This document shows positions 52,973 to 64,000 of a DNA stretch of 64,000 bases, piece by piece; position 1 is the first letter of the stretch; every line of letters starts with the position of its first letter. The stretch spans positions 124,001-188,000 of the forward strand of contig NZ_JMQN01000013.1 in NCBI RefSeq assembly GCF_000705555.1. The letters run 5' to 3'. Source of the DNA: Marinobacterium lacunae. GTDB taxonomy: Bacteria > Pseudomonadota > Gammaproteobacteria > Pseudomonadales > Balneatricaceae. Below the pieces are notes generated by a model that saw only the letters and a program-made list of their open reading frames with translations, searched no databases and was not told where the DNA came from. The position numbers were made by a program, and so were the translations under genes.

Positions 52973-53946
52973 GCTGTCTCTCCAAAGTGATCATAACCGG
53001 CGCGGTCCAGTTGAACGCTGACACCGTCTTCCTGCAATAGCACGTCATCCCCGGGCTGCATGTGACCGACACAGGTCAGCCTCACACCCCGCTCAGCGGC
53101 CAGCTGAAGACAAATCGTCAAGGCATCGGCAGGCGCGGTTAGACAAAGCTCAAAATCCTCACCGCCGCTGAGCGCCCACTGTCGAGCCCGATCTTCACCG
53201 ACACTGGCAATGAGTTCATCCGACAAGGGGAGTAGTAATGGATCTACTGACGCACCGAGTCCACTGCTGCGAGCAATATGCCCGAGATCGGCCAGCAGGC
53301 CATCGGAGATGTCGATACCGCTGTTCGCGTAAGGCGCTAAAGCCTGTGCCAGTCCGATACGGGGTTCCGGACGATAGAAGCGGCGGCGTAGATAGGCATT
53401 GGAGGGCTGATCGGGCTCATCATCCAGCAACGTCTGCAGACCGCCTCGGCTGTCACCCAAGGTTCCGCTGACCAGAACCAGGTCGCCATCACGGGCGCCC
53501 GAGCGCTTAAGTGCCCTCTCCGGTGTCACCCATCCGTGAACCTGAACCGACAGCGTCAGCGGTCCACGGGTGGTATCGCCACCGACCAGCACGATATCAA
53601 GCTCGGCGGCACGCTCAGCCAAGGCACGGGAAAACAGATCCAGCCAATGCGGATCGGCCTCGGGCAACGTCAGGGCCAGGGTAAACCAGGCAGGACGCGC
53701 GGCCATCGCCGCCAGATCACTGACTGCAGCGCCAATCAGGCGCTGTGCCAGATAATCGGCACGCGTACCGGGCAGAAAGTGGGTGCCCTCCACCAGCGTA
53801 TCGATCGACACGGCCAGTTGCTGACCATCTGTCGGTGCCCGCAACAGCGCACAGTCGTCACCGATGCCTAACGCTATATCCTCGCGTGACGGCCCGCCAC
53901 TGGCGAAGTAACGCCGGATCAGTTCGAACTCACCCACTTCGATCAA
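52969..53946 (-). CDS. thiL: Thiamine-monophosphate kinase
   Basis: Phosphorylates thiamine monophosphate to thiamine diphosphate. The 325-residue protein shows the ThiL pattern GIGDDCALL, SIDTLVEGTHF, LVGGDTTRGPL, GIDISDGLLADLGHI and LSGGEDFELC. Its start lies 15 nt after nusB; it overlaps pgpA by 4 nt. Confidence 0.95.
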   Translation of the reverse strand: MIEVGEFELIRRYFASGGPSREDIALGIGDDCALLRAPTDGQQLAVSIDTLVEGTHFLPGTRADYLAQRLIGAAVSDLAAMAARPAWFTLALTLPEADPHWLDLFSRALAERAAELDIVLVGGDTTRGPLTLSVQVHGWVTPERALKRSGARDGDLVLVSGTLGDSRGGLQTLLDDEPDQPSNAYLRRRFYRPEPRIGLAQALAPYANSGIDISDGLLADLGHIARSSGLGASVDPLLLPLSDELIASVGEDRARQWALSGGEDFELCLTAPADALTICLQLAAERGVRLTCVGHMQPGDDVLLQEDGVSVQLDRAGYDHFGETA

Positions 53947-53961
53947 CCTCCGGCATCGACA

Positions 53962-54432
53962 TTAACGTCGTGCCGACACCTCAGCTGCGCGGACCCTCTG
54001 GGCAACCTTGTCCAGCACGCCGTTGACGTAACGATGGCTATCGGTCGCGCCAAACACCTTGGCCAGTTCGACACTCTCGTTGATCGCCACCCTGTAGGGC
54101 ACTTCCATCCGGTGCATCAGCTCAAAGCTGCCGATACGCAGTACGCTGACCTCAACCGGATCCAGCTCGTCGATAGTGCGATCCAGGTACGGAGAGAAGG
54201 TCAGATCCAGCTCGGAACGCGCCTCAACCACGCCGCGCAGCAGCTGGCTGAACAGCCGGACATCGACGCCGTTCATGTCGTTATTGACACGAAACTGGGC
54301 TTCGATTTCGTTCACGGGCTGACCGGCCATCTGCCACTGGTAGAGTGCCTGCAGCGCCAGCTGACGCGCACTGCGGCGCTGCTCGGTCAGCGACGGCTTG
54401 CGGTTTTTCTTCGGAGTCGGAGTGTCGCTCAT
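53962..54432 (-). CDS. nusB: Transcription antitermination factor NusB
   Basis: A 156-residue helical protein that binds boxA RNA with ribosomal protein S10 in rRNA antitermination. Family pattern: [16 protein letters not shown] at the N-terminus and [31 protein letters not shown] near the end. It lies 2 nt after ribH. Confidence 0.95.
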   Translation of the reverse strand: MSDTPTPKKNRKPSLTEQRRSARQLALQALYQWQMAGQPVNEIEAQFRVNNDMNGVDVRLFSQLLRGVVEARSELDLTFSPYLDRTIDELDPVEVSVLRIGSFELMHRMEVPYRVAINESVELAKVFGATDSHRYVNGVLDKVAQRVRAAEVSARR

Positions 54433-54434
54433 GT

Positions 54435-54908
54435 TCAGACCTCAAGTTGGCGCAGAAGGCTGACCATCTCGATCGCCGAGAGTGCGGCTTCAGCTCCCTT
54501 GTTGCCTGCCTTGGTTCCGGAACGCTCTATCGCCTGTTCGATGCTGTTGACGGTCAGAATGCCGTTGGCCACCGGAATTCCATATTCCATGGAAACCTGC
54601 GCAACACCCTTGGAGCTCTCCGCAGAGACGTACTCGAAATGCGGCGTACCGCCACGGATCACAGCACCGAGGGCGATGATCGCATCGTCCTGCTTCTGTG
54701 CCGCAACACGCTGAGCTACCAGCGGTATCTCAAATGCACCCGGGCAGCGCACGACACGGACGTTTTCATCCTTTACGCCGTGACGCTTGAGCGCATCCAG
54801 CGCGCCTTCGAGCAGGCTTTCCACCACGAAGGAGTTGAAGCGACCGACGATGATCGCATATTTACCGTCGGCGCCGACGAAGTCGCCTTCATACACTTTT
54901 ACTGACAT
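54435..54908 (-). CDS. ribH: 6,7-dimethyl-8-ribityllumazine synthase
   Basis: Penultimate step of riboflavin synthesis. The 157-residue protein shows the family pattern [18 protein letters not shown]-like start, [28 protein letters not shown] and [11 protein letters not shown]. It follows ribBA by 14 nt. Confidence 0.95.
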   Translation of the reverse strand: MSVKVYEGDFVGADGKYAIIVGRFNSFVVESLLEGALDALKRHGVKDENVRVVRCPGAFEIPLVAQRVAAQKQDDAIIALGAVIRGGTPHFEYVSAESSKGVAQVSMEYGIPVANGILTVNSIEQAIERSGTKAGNKGAEAALSAIEMVSLLRQLEV

Positions 54909-54922
54909 GAGTAAGTCCTGTT

Positions 54923-56041
54923 CTACTGTTCGCAGGCAATATATTCCTCGACCTCGAGGTCAAAGCCCGAGATCGCGTTAAACTTCATCGGTGAGCTGAG
55001 CAGGCGCATCTTGCCGACACCCAGTTCACGCAGTATCTGTGACCCCGTACCCACCTGAAGATAGGCGCCGGATGCACTGACACGTACCTTGGAGCGCGCA
55101 GCGCTCTTGTCCGTCAGGCCCCGCACAGCGTCACCCAGATCGATGCGGCTGCCCGAATCGATCAGCAGGACCACGCCCTTGCCCTCTTCGGCAACCCGCT
55201 TGAGTGCACGGCGCATGGTCCACTTCTTCTCTTCGCCCGGCACGACACCCACCACATCACGCAGCACTTCGCCACGAATGTGGACACGTACCAGCGTTGG
55301 CTCTTCACGCTTGATGTCACCTTTGTACAGCGCCAGATGTGTGCAGTTCTGGATATCGTCACGGTAGACGGCATAGTTGAACTCGCCGTATTCGGTTTCC
55401 AGAACGCCCTGATCCTCGCGCTCGACGGTGTGTTCGTTCATTGCGCGGTAGTGAATAAGGTCGGCAATGGTGCCGATCTTCAAACCATGCTTGGCCGCGA
55501 ACTTTTCCAGATCGGGGCGGCGCGCCATGGTGCCATCGTCATTCATCACTTCAACGATAACCGACGCCGGAGTCAGACCCGCCAGGCGAGCCAGATCGCA
55601 ACCGGCCTCGGTATGACCGGCACGGCTCAGCACACCACCGGGCTGTGCCATCAGGGGGAAGATATGACCGGGCTGAACGATATCTTCGGGCTTGGCATCG
55701 CCACGTACCGCGGTACGTACGGTGTGCGCACGATCAGCCGCCGAGATACCGGTGGTAACCCCGGTCGCCGCTTCGATCGACAGGGTAAAGTTGGTCGAGA
55801 AAGCCGCGCCGTTACTCTGCACCATCAGCGGCAACTTGAGCTGCTCGCAGCGCTGACGGGTCAGCGTGAGACAGATCAAGCCACGGGCATTGGTGGCCAT
55901 GAAGTTGATATCTTCCGGGCGAATCATCTCCGCGGCGATGATCAGGTCGCCTTCGTTCTCACGATCTTCGTCATCCATCAGGATCACCATCTTGCCCTGG
56001 CGGATATCCTCGATGATCTCTTCAGTGGTGTTCATCTGCAT
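54923..56041 (-). CDS. ribBA: 3,4-dihydroxy-2-butanone-4-phosphate synthase with degenerate GTP cyclohydrolase II domain
   Basis: A 372-residue protein. The N-terminal RibB domain (about 1-200) is complete: [22 protein letters not shown] and [21 protein letters not shown]. The C-terminal part aligns with GTP cyclohydrolase II, but the Zn-binding Cys cluster is absent (the equivalent stretch reads [18 protein letters not shown]), so it should not act on GTP. A separate complete ribA lies at 51763. I chose the ATG at 56041 because GGGAGAG lies 6 nt before it; the frame is open to 56056. Confidence 0.92.
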   Translation of the reverse strand: MQMNTTEEIIEDIRQGKMVILMDDEDRENEGDLIIAAEMIRPEDINFMATNARGLICLTLTRQRCEQLKLPLMVQSNGAAFSTNFTLSIEAATGVTTGISAADRAHTVRTAVRGDAKPEDIVQPGHIFPLMAQPGGVLSRAGHTEAGCDLARLAGLTPASVIVEVMNDDGTMARRPDLEKFAAKHGLKIGTIADLIHYRAMNEHTVEREDQGVLETEYGEFNYAVYRDDIQNCTHLALYKGDIKREEPTLVRVHIRGEVLRDVVGVVPGEEKKWTMRRALKRVAEEGKGVVLLIDSGSRIDLGDAVRGLTDKSAARSKVRVSASGAYLQVGTGSQILRELGVGKMRLLSSPMKFNAISGFDLEVEEYIACEQ

Positions 56042-56059
56042 CTGTTTCTCTCCCATGGC

Positions 56060-56728
56060 TCAGCGGCGCATGAATCCGGCAGCAGCCAGCGTCTCCAGGG
56101 TCAGTCCGCTGCCGGCGTCACCCTGACCGGCCTCTGTGGCCGGCACCATCAGGCGCTCCAGATAGCGGGCGATGATGTCCACCTCAAGGTGAACCTCCTG
56201 CCCTGCACGATAAGTGTCAATAATGGTTTCCTGTGCCGTGTGCGGCACAATATTAAGTCCGAAACGATCGCCATCGAGACTGTTCACGGTCAGGCTGACG
56301 CCGTCGACGGTGATCGAACCCTTGGCCGCGATATAGCGCAACAGCGACTTGGGTGCCTGAATCCAGAGGCGCACGGATCGGGCGTCATCCTGACGATCCA
56401 GCACCTTGCCCAGCCCGTCCACATGTCCGGTCACGATGTGCCCGCCAAACCGACTGGTGGGCATCATCGCCTTCTCGAGATTGACCCGTTCGCCGACCTT
56501 CAAAGCGGTAAAGCGGCTGTGGGCCAGCGTTTCGCACGAGACATCGGCAACGAAGCCGTTTCCGGGTAACTCAACCGCCGTCAGGCAAACGCCGTTGGTC
56601 GCGATACTGTCGCCCAGCTCGACGTCGGACAGATCAAGCTCGCCGGTGCGCACGGTCAGGCGCATATCGCCATCAACCATGCGGATATCCGCGACCTCAC
56701 CGATCGCTTCGATAATTCCTGTAAACAT
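56060..56728 (-). CDS. ribE: Riboflavin synthase alpha chain
   Basis: Final step: two lumazine molecules give riboflavin. The 222-residue protein has two lumazine-binding repeats; each contains a NGVCLT- or GVSLTVN-type motif, and it begins [12 protein letters not shown], the invariant start. Its stop lies just before ribBA, and it overlaps ribD by one base. Confidence 0.96.
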   Translation of the reverse strand: MFTGIIEAIGEVADIRMVDGDMRLTVRTGELDLSDVELGDSIATNGVCLTAVELPGNGFVADVSCETLAHSRFTALKVGERVNLEKAMMPTSRFGGHIVTGHVDGLGKVLDRQDDARSVRLWIQAPKSLLRYIAAKGSITVDGVSLTVNSLDGDRFGLNIVPHTAQETIIDTYRAGQEVHLEVDIIARYLERLMVPATEAGQGDAGSGLTLETLAAAGFMRR

Positions 56729-57870
56729 CAGCCTTGCACCTCTCCAGCCGATTCAAGCACACGCCAGTCCAGGCGCAGGTCAGCCCCCAGATGACGGATA
56801 TCCGTCAGTTCCAGAGGAATCTGCTGCGCCATGCGCTGCAACGGCAGCTCCAGTAACGGACGCGCCTGACTGCCTAATAGTTTAGGTGCCATGTAGAGAT
56901 TCAACTCATCCACCAACCCGGTCTCGACAAACGCCCCCGCCAGGGTAGCCCCACACTCGACGAGCAGTTCATTACACTGTTCGGACACGGCCAGATGCTC
57001 AAGCACGGCTCTGAGATCGACGCGGCCGGTACCGCTCTGACACACTACCTCGGCGCCAGCATGGCGCAGTGCATCGGCTTTATCCGCATCGGCGCTGCGG
57101 GTCACAATCAAGGTGCGCCCCGGCTGGTGCAGAATTTTGGCGCCAACCGGCAAACGCAGGTCACTGTCTAGCACCACGCGCAACGGCTGACGGACGACAC
57201 TGTCCTCGGGCCAATCAAGCGCCAACTCCTGCGACCGCACCGTCAGCGACGAGTCATCGATCAGCACCGAGTCCACACCCGTGAGAATGGCTGAGCTGCG
57301 CGCGCGAAGGCGCTGGACATCACTGCGCGCCTCGGGGCCGGTTATCCACTGGGACTCACCGCTGGCCATGGCAGTACGGCCATCGACACTCATCGCCAGC
57401 TTCACCCTGACAAACGGCAGTCCCTGCTCCATGCGCTTGATAAAGCCCGGATTCAGGCCACGCGCTTCGCGCTCCATCAGACCACTGGCCACCTGGACAC
57501 CCGCCTGACGCAAACGCTCAATGCCGCGACCGGCCACCGAGGGGTTTGGGTCCACCATGGCACACACCATGCGCGCAACACCGGCGCTGACTAAGGTATC
57601 GGCGCAGGGTGGCGTGCGCCCAAAATGGCTGCAGGGTTCAAGGGTGACATAGGCGGTCGCACCGCGGGCGTTGTCACCGGCTTCACGCAGTGCATTCACC
57701 TCGGCATGCCCCTCTCCGGCACGCACATGATACCCCTCGCCGACAATCTCTCCGTCGCGGACAAGCACACAGCCCACGCGGGGATTGGGATCGGTGGTAA
57801 AAAGGCCGCGGCGGGCAAGCACGATAGCCCGGCCCATAAACTGATGATCGAGACTGGTGAAACCGCTCAT
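56728..57870 (-). CDS. ribD: Bifunctional riboflavin deaminase/reductase
   Basis: A 380-residue enzyme. The N-terminal deaminase (about 1-145) has the Zn site GHAEVNAL and EPCSHFGRTPPCADTL; the C-terminal NADPH reductase (from about 150) begins RVKLAMSVDGRTAMASGESQWITG. It follows nrdR by 3 nt and overlaps ribE by one base. Confidence 0.96.
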   Translation of the reverse strand: MSGFTSLDHQFMGRAIVLARRGLFTTDPNPRVGCVLVRDGEIVGEGYHVRAGEGHAEVNALREAGDNARGATAYVTLEPCSHFGRTPPCADTLVSAGVARMVCAMVDPNPSVAGRGIERLRQAGVQVASGLMEREARGLNPGFIKRMEQGLPFVRVKLAMSVDGRTAMASGESQWITGPEARSDVQRLRARSSAILTGVDSVLIDDSSLTVRSQELALDWPEDSVVRQPLRVVLDSDLRLPVGAKILHQPGRTLIVTRSADADKADALRHAGAEVVCQSGTGRVDLRAVLEHLAVSEQCNELLVECGATLAGAFVETGLVDELNLYMAPKLLGSQARPLLELPLQRMAQQIPLELTDIRHLGADLRLDWRVLESAGEVQG

Positions 57871-57873
57871 GAT

Positions 57874-58359
57874 TCAGCCCCGACCATTGCTGCCGGGCGC
57901 GGCGTCCGAGTTTGCGGAGAGACGCTCGATCTCCTCCTTGAACTCGTTGATATCCTGAAAGCTTCGATAGACCGATGCAAAACGCACATAGGCGACCTGA
58001 TCGAGTTTGCGCAGCTCGGCCATCACGATCTCGCCAACTTCACGGGATGGAAGTTCACGCTCGCCACTGGCACGCAGGGCCAGCTTGATACGGGTGACAC
58101 AGGCTTCGACTGCTTCGACGCTGACGGGGCGCTTCTCCAATGCACGTTGAATGCCGCCGCGCAGTTTGGCCTCATCGAATGGCTGCCGGGTGCCGTCCGC
58201 CTTGATCACGCGGGGCATCACCAGTTCAGCCTCTTCAAAGGTGGTAAAGCGTTCGTGGCAGTTGACGCATTCACGGCGCCTACGCACCTGCTGCCCCTCA
58301 GCGACCAGTCGCGAGTCGACAACCTTGGTATCACTTGCGCCACAAAAAGGACAATGCAT
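57874..58359 (-). CDS. nrdR: Transcriptional repressor NrdR
   Basis: A 161-residue nucleotide-sensing repressor of ribonucleotide reductase genes. It begins [17 protein letters not shown], with the zinc ribbon Cys pairs (CPFC and CVNC), followed by an ATP-cone ([23 protein letters not shown]). The start at 58359 is fixed by the zinc ribbon; the frame is open further. First gene of the nrdR-to-pgpA cluster. Confidence 0.96.
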   Translation of the reverse strand: MHCPFCGASDTKVVDSRLVAEGQQVRRRRECVNCHERFTTFEEAELVMPRVIKADGTRQPFDEAKLRGGIQRALEKRPVSVEAVEACVTRIKLALRASGERELPSREVGEIVMAELRKLDQVAYVRFASVYRSFQDINEFKEEIERLSANSDAAPGSNGRG

Positions 58360-58477
58360 CCTCAGCCTCGAATAAAGAGCGTGGGGGATGCCATGGCACC
58401 ACCCGAAAAAAAGAGCAGTCAACGTCCGCTTTCAGCGGCATCCTTGCAACAGCGGACTTGCGTACATCCTGTACATT

Positions 58478-58501
58478 AAAAAGGGCGGCTAAACGCCGCC
58501 C
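58478..58501 (-). terminator. Intrinsic terminator after glyA
   Basis: On the minus strand GGGCGGC pairs with GCCGCCC with a 5-nt loop, followed by five T residues. It ends the glyA transcript before nrdR. Confidence 0.85.
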
Positions 58502-58551
58502 CGCTATTCTAGGGATGCACAGAATAACTTTCCAGCCTCCCTGCCCCTTGT

Positions 58552-59808
58552 TTACTTGTAAACAGGGAAGCGTGCGCAGATATCCTGCACCTTGGCCTTG
58601 ACCGCCTCGATGGTGGCTTCGTTATTGATATCGTCGAGGATATCGCAGATCCAGCCAGCCAGCTCGGACACTTCGGCTTCTTTGAAACCGCGACGGGTAA
58701 CCGCCGGAGTACCGATACGCAGACCGGAGGTCACGAACGGAGAACGCGGATCGTTCGGCACGGCGTTCTTGTTCACGGTGATGAAGGCACGGCCCAACGC
58801 CGCATCCGCATCCTTACCGGTGATATCCTTGCTGACCAGATCCACCAGGAACAGGTGGTCTTCGGTACCGCCGGATACGATATCGATGCCACGATCCAGG
58901 AACACCTTGACCATCGCCTTGGCATTCTTGACGACCTGAGCCTGATACTCTTTCCACTGAGGCTCCATAGCCTCTTTGAAGCAGACAGCCTTGGCCGCGA
59001 TGATGTGCATTAGCGGGCCGCCCTGTGATTCAGGGAACACGGCGAAGTTCAGCTTCTTCTGCAGCTCTTCATCGGCACGGGCAGACAGGATCAGACCGCC
59101 ACGAGGACCGCCCAGGGTTTTGTGGGTGGTGGTGGTTACAACGTCGGCATACTGCATCGGGGAGGGATACTGACCTGCAGCAACCAGACCTGCGATGTGG
59201 GCCATGTCGACAAACAGGAACGCACCGACCTTGTCGGCGATTTCGCGGAACTTGGCCCAATCAACGATACGGGAGTAGGCTGAGAAGCCGGCCACGATCA
59301 TCTTCGGCTTGTGTTCAAGTGCCAGACGCTCAACTTCGGCGTAGTCGATCTCGCCGGTTTCCGGGTTCAGACCGTACTGAACAGCGTTGTAGATACGGCC
59401 AGAGAAGGACACAGTTGCACCGTGGGTCAGGTGACCACCGTGTGCCAGACTCATGCCCAGAACGGTATCGCCCGGCTTGCACAGCGCCATGTAAACAGCG
59501 GCGTTAGCCTGGGAACCCGAGTGCGGCTGGACGTTGGCATAGGTCGCGCCGAACAGTTCCTTGGCACGGTCGATCGCCAGATCTTCGACGATATCGACAT
59601 ACTCACAGCCACCGTAGTAACGCTTGCCGGGATAGCCTTCCGCATACTTGTTGGTCAGCGCAGAGCCCTGAGCTTCCATAACACGCGGACTGGTGTAGTT
59701 TTCGGATGCGATCAGCTCGATGTGCTCTTCCTGACGGGTCACTTCGGACTGCATGGCAGACCAGAGATCCGGATCGAAGCTGGCGATAGACATATCTTTG
59801 CTAAACAT
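58552..59808 (-). CDS. glyA: Serine hydroxymethyltransferase
   Basis: Interconverts serine and glycine with tetrahydrofolate. The 418 residues match the family length. The PLP Lys lies in [14 protein letters not shown]; other landmarks are [27 protein letters not shown] and [11 protein letters not shown]. The ATG at 59808 has GGGGA before it and matches the usual start; the frame is open to 59898. A single gene ended by a strong terminator. Confidence 0.97.
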   Translation of the reverse strand: MFSKDMSIASFDPDLWSAMQSEVTRQEEHIELIASENYTSPRVMEAQGSALTNKYAEGYPGKRYYGGCEYVDIVEDLAIDRAKELFGATYANVQPHSGSQANAAVYMALCKPGDTVLGMSLAHGGHLTHGATVSFSGRIYNAVQYGLNPETGEIDYAEVERLALEHKPKMIVAGFSAYSRIVDWAKFREIADKVGAFLFVDMAHIAGLVAAGQYPSPMQYADVVTTTTHKTLGGPRGGLILSARADEELQKKLNFAVFPESQGGPLMHIIAAKAVCFKEAMEPQWKEYQAQVVKNAKAMVKVFLDRGIDIVSGGTEDHLFLVDLVSKDITGKDADAALGRAFITVNKNAVPNDPRSPFVTSGLRIGTPAVTRRGFKEAEVSELAGWICDILDDINNEATIEAVKAKVQDICARFPVYK

Positions 59809-59953
59809 TACTGTCCCCTGATTGAGCAACGTCTTCGGCAGCGCGCAAAGGGCATATAAATGCCCTATTGAACTGATCTGCCGTGAAAAGGCGAGCATTA
59901 TAGTCGAAAAAATAGCCGGTTGGCACTTGAAATGAGATCAGGCGGGCAGGAGG

Positions 59954-59989
59954 AAAATTCATGCGGCGAAGGCACTTCGCCGCATGAAT
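59954..59989 (-). terminator. Long perfect hairpin after hsp20
   Basis: 15-bp perfect arms (59957-59971 and 59975-59989) with a 3-nt loop; on the minus strand ATTTTCC follows. It lies 8 nt after the hsp20 stop and is the probable terminator. Confidence 0.8.
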
Positions 59990-59997
59990 CAAGAGGT

Positions 59998-60420
59998 CTA
60001 TTCGATGTCGATCTTGACCCCTTCCGGTTCCTCTTTCACACGTTTTGGCAGGGTCAACGCCAATACACCGTCATTGAAGCTGGCTTTTACCGCAGCCGGA
60101 TCAACATCGGCACCCACACTGAGCTGACGTAGGAACTGGCCGACATGGCGCTCCTGGCGGATCAGCTTGCCCTCTTTTTCCTCTTTCTCTTCACGGCGGG
60201 TTTCGGCCTTGATGCTCAAAATACCGTTTTCGAGGCTGATCTGGATATCCTCTTTCTTGACGCCCGGTAGGTCCACCGAGACCGAATACGCACCATCACT
60301 CTCATGCACATCTATGGCCGGCACCTTTTCGCCGTTCGCCCGAACGGCGAGCGGACGAAACAGGTCATCAAAGAATGTATCGTCAAACAGACTGCCGAAA
60401 CGGGTCAGATTCTTGGCCAT
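59998..60420 (-). CDS. Small heat-shock protein (Hsp20 family)
   Basis: A 140-residue ATP-independent chaperone with an alpha-crystallin domain (about 35-130): AYSVSVDLPGVKKEDIQISLENGILSI and FNDGVLALTLPK, ending in a short tail. It keeps unfolding proteins soluble. GGGGTGAT precedes the ATG. I could not find a convincing sigma-32 promoter in the 200 nt upstream. Confidence 0.93.
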   Translation of the reverse strand: MAKNLTRFGSLFDDTFFDDLFRPLAVRANGEKVPAIDVHESDGAYSVSVDLPGVKKEDIQISLENGILSIKAETRREEKEEKEGKLIRQERHVGQFLRQLSVGADVDPAAVKASFNDGVLALTLPKRVKEEPEGVKIDIE

Positions 60421-60627
60421 AAGATCACCCCCTATTTAGCTGTTGTTATCAGGTTATGCAGCTGGAGCATCGCGCCCCCCTGCACTATCCAACCTGAATA
60501 TAGAAAGCGGCCCCTGCCTTCGCCAGCTCAGGGATTGACCGGGCGCAAATGGCTTTCACTTTTCCGTACGGGTAGAATTCGCCTATCCGTTTTATTTCAC
60601 CGATTTCAAAACCAGAGGTTCGTCTGG

Positions 60628-62286
<1,659 letters not shown>

Positions 62287-62308
62287 TCCCGCTCACAGCC
62301 GGCGCACC

Positions 62309-63469
62309 TCAGGACTGGGGTAGCGCCGGTTCCCCCTCCGGCATGTCGGACGCCGACGACTCACCGTTCGATGCCCCCTCCCCCGACAATACGTAGCCAT
62401 CCCGCCCGTTGGATTTGGTCAGGTACAGCGCCTCATCCGCACGACGCAGCAATTCAGAGGGTGACTCACCCGCACCGAGCGTGGCAACGCCGATACTGGT
62501 GGTAAAGCCAACCGTCTCTCCGCTGGGGATACGCACCTGCGTCTGTCGACAGGCATCGCAGACCTCTTGCGCAGCTTGGCAGGCCGCCTCACTGTCGGCA
62601 CCGGGCAGAATGGTCAGAAACTCCTCACCACCAAAGCGGCCTGCAAGATCACGCTTACCCTTGGCTTGCTTGCGCAAAATTCTGGCGAACTGCTTGAGCA
62701 CAATATCGCCAGCCGCATGACCATAGTTGTCGTTAAAGCCCTTGAACTTGTCGAGATCGAACAACAGAATCGAGATCGGCTCACGCCGCGCGGCGGCAAA
62801 CTCCACATCGCCCTCCAGTTGATCCATAACCTGACGGCGGTTAGCCAGACCGGTCAGCGCATCACGGGTCGCCTGACGGTAAAGACCGAGCAACATCGAC
62901 AACTGGTTGACCGAGGCCCAGCCAGCAATCGCCCCAAGCACCAGCAGCAGCCAAAGATCATTGATCTCGTCGATCATACCGACTCGATCGCTCCCAATTT
63001 GGGTCAGCAGTTCGACCAAAATCACCGACGCCGTCACCACACTGACCTCAACGATGGTCAGCGGAAAGATCGCCAGCATGCTTAGAATCATGAAGGGAAA
63101 AAACTGGTATCCGGCAACGGTATCGATGTAACCGGCATTGAGCAGCAGAAGATTACTCCAGGTCTGGAAGGCCGTCAGAATGGCCAGCAGCAGGAAGACC
63201 CGGAACAGGGAGATGCGCAGATCGTAGGGCCGCTGAAACCACAACAGCAGCACCAGCAGCGCACCGCCTGAGACCAGACGCCCCGACGCGATCGGGGCCT
63301 GCATCGCCTCGGGCAACAACAGCCGGTCGACCAGTATCCAGCCGACTTGCAGCACCGCGAGCAGTAGCGTCAGTAACCGCACTCGCTGAAAGATCAGGAA
63401 ACTTCGCGTCTGATTGAAATAGCGGGTATGACGCGTCACCGACATTACATCAAGCATTGTTTGCCACAT
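62309..63469 (-). CDS. Membrane diguanylate cyclase
   Basis: A protein of about 386 residues with five to six N-terminal membrane helices (about 25-190) and a C-terminal GGDEF domain with intact active-site motif GGEEF. The I-site position five residues before it reads GKRD, lacking the Arg, so product inhibition is probably absent. The start is uncertain: ATGs at 63496, 63469 and 63457 are all possible, and none has a well-spaced ribosome site. No sensory domain outside the membrane is visible. It is convergent with ettA and divergent from the PilZ gene. Confidence 0.85.
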   Translation of the reverse strand: MWQTMLDVMSVTRHTRYFNQTRSFLIFQRVRLLTLLLAVLQVGWILVDRLLLPEAMQAPIASGRLVSGGALLVLLLWFQRPYDLRISLFRVFLLLAILTAFQTWSNLLLLNAGYIDTVAGYQFFPFMILSMLAIFPLTIVEVSVVTASVILVELLTQIGSDRVGMIDEINDLWLLLVLGAIAGWASVNQLSMLLGLYRQATRDALTGLANRRQVMDQLEGDVEFAAARREPISILLFDLDKFKGFNDNYGHAAGDIVLKQFARILRKQAKGKRDLAGRFGGEEFLTILPGADSEAACQAAQEVCDACRQTQVRIPSGETVGFTTSIGVATLGAGESPSELLRRADEALYLTKSNGRDGYVLSGEGASNGESSASDMPEGEPALPQS

Positions 63470-63630
63470 CCTCTCCGTATCCCTACGCAGGCCCATGAAA
63501 ACGCAAGAGCCTAACGCTTTTCTGACCGATGAGGCATGATCCAGGCCATGCAAACGTTGATAAATCTTTCGCCCCTCAAGCCGAGTGTAATAACATGACC
63601 CAACCCCTGACGGATTTACGAGGAAAAATC

Positions 63631-64000
63631 GTGACAGCCACTCAAGACGAACGCCGCCGTTTCAGCCGTATCCGTTTTGACGCCGGGTGCGAACTGCATA
63701 CCGATGCGGGGCCTGTGGAGGTACAGCTGGTCGACATTTCCCTGCGCGGCGCGCTGATCGAATCCACACAGCCTCTGGCGCTTGGCCTCGACGGCAAAGC
63801 CGAGCTGCATATCTATCTGGCCAGCGACATCCTTATCCGGATGCCGGGCTCGGTAACGCACCTCAGCGGAACCCAGTACGGCTTCCGCGCAGGCGACATG
63901 GATATTGAGAGCATCAGCCATCTGCGCCGGCTGGTGGAACTCAACCTCGGTGACGAGGCGATGCTTGAGCGTGAACTGGAAGCGCTTTTCCCGCCCAACA
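63631..64000 (+). CDS. PilZ-domain protein, cut by the window end
   Basis: A PilZ domain protein, probably a cyclic di-GMP receptor. The first c-di-GMP-binding motif is near the start (ERRRFSRIRF) and the second is VDISLRGALIES. GTG at 63631 is chosen because GAGGA lies 7 nt before it; an in-frame ATG at 63595 is an alternative. At least 123 residues are seen; the 3' end is outside the window. It is divergent from a diguanylate cyclase, a fitting neighbour. Confidence 0.85.
   Translation, partial: MTATQDERRRFSRIRFDAGCELHTDAGPVEVQLVDISLRGALIESTQPLALGLDGKAELHIYLASDILIRMPGSVTHLSGTQYGFRAGDMDIESISHLRRLVELNLGDEAMLERELEALFPPN

Noticed and set aside
55280-56569. Plus-strand open frame of about 429 codons across ribBA and ribE
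   Set aside because: Antisense to two conserved riboflavin genes.
58360-58551. FMN riboswitch before the nrdR-ribD cluster or ribBA
   Set aside because: I looked for the conserved multi-stem RFN pattern before nrdR and between the rib genes and saw none; spacers inside the cluster are too short.
60421-60627. Sigma-32 promoter for hsp20
   Set aside because: No pair of CTTGAA and CCCCAT-like boxes with proper spacing was found on the minus strand.

Overview
The window looks like a chromosomal segment of a GC-rich, motile marine gammaproteobacterium, most like the Oceanospirillales (Marinobacterium/Neptunomonas type). The evidence is a sodium-type flagellar stator pair close to Vibrio PomA/PomB, cytochrome c5, the order nrdR-ribD-ribE-ribBA-ribH-nusB-thiL-pgpA, and xseB-ispA-dxs. 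This placement is by recognition only; no database was searched. I saw no rRNA, tRNA, CRISPR array, insertion sequence or prophage.

Layout. 1-6.2 kb: a PAS-containing chemoreceptor, an unknown lipoprotein with a small partner, and a PhnD-like binding protein paired with a diguanylate cyclase. 6.2-11.1 kb: a lysine/pipecolate/2-aminoadipate catabolic locus (amaB, a divergent LysR regulator, amaA, hglS). 11.1-19.0 kb: an inorganic nitrogen block with a NasR-like ANTAR antiterminator, a Fur-box-preceded adenylation/carrier/acyltransferase fusion, a formate/nitrite-family channel, a PP2C-kinase fusion protein and cyanase. 19.0-22.8 kb: an OmpR-type two-component system, an unknown membrane protein and a YceI protein. 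23.0-27.3 kb: a second 2-aminoadipate-type locus (aminotransferase, NhaC-family transporter, second hglS paralogue). 27.3-28.9 kb: an exported beta-propeller protein. 29.1-40.1 kb: a glycolate operon (TRAP transporter, glcB, glcG, glcD, glcE, glcF) with a divergent GntR/FadR-type regulator. 40.1-46.4 kb: a glutamine-amidotransferase-like protein, a metallophosphatase, a putrescine-type ABC transporter and a small unknown protein. 46.6-64 kb: mostly housekeeping genes (cytochrome c5, pomA/pomB, xseB-ispA-dxs, ribA, the nrdR-to-pgpA cluster, glyA, hsp20, ettA), then a second diguanylate cyclase and a PilZ protein cut by the window end.

Two regulatory stories stand out. First, the two lysine/aminoadipate loci, about 14 kb apart, share a 31-bp element (CTATA-N15-CGGTATTTCC, same internal spacing) that lies 61-87 nt before four start codons: amaB, amaA, the aminotransferase and, in a weaker copy, the second hglS. 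This suggests one regulon, probably under the LysR protein encoded beside amaB. Second, the formate/nitrite-family channel gene has a near-consensus sigma-54 promoter, then two hexaloop hairpins, the second of which is mutually exclusive with a strong intrinsic terminator. That is the architecture of a NasR/ANTAR antitermination leader, and a NasR-like gene lies 3 kb upstream. The glycolate locus adds a third case: two ACTGGT-N3-ACCAGT operators between the TRAP genes and the GntR regulator.

Metabolic reading (family knowledge plus inference): pipecolate is oxidised by AmaA, the semialdehyde by AmaB to 2-aminoadipate, the aminotransferase yields 2-oxoadipate, and HglS converts this to D-2-hydroxyglutarate. 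Nitrite or cyanate would enter through the FNT channel, and cyanase would release ammonia from cyanate.
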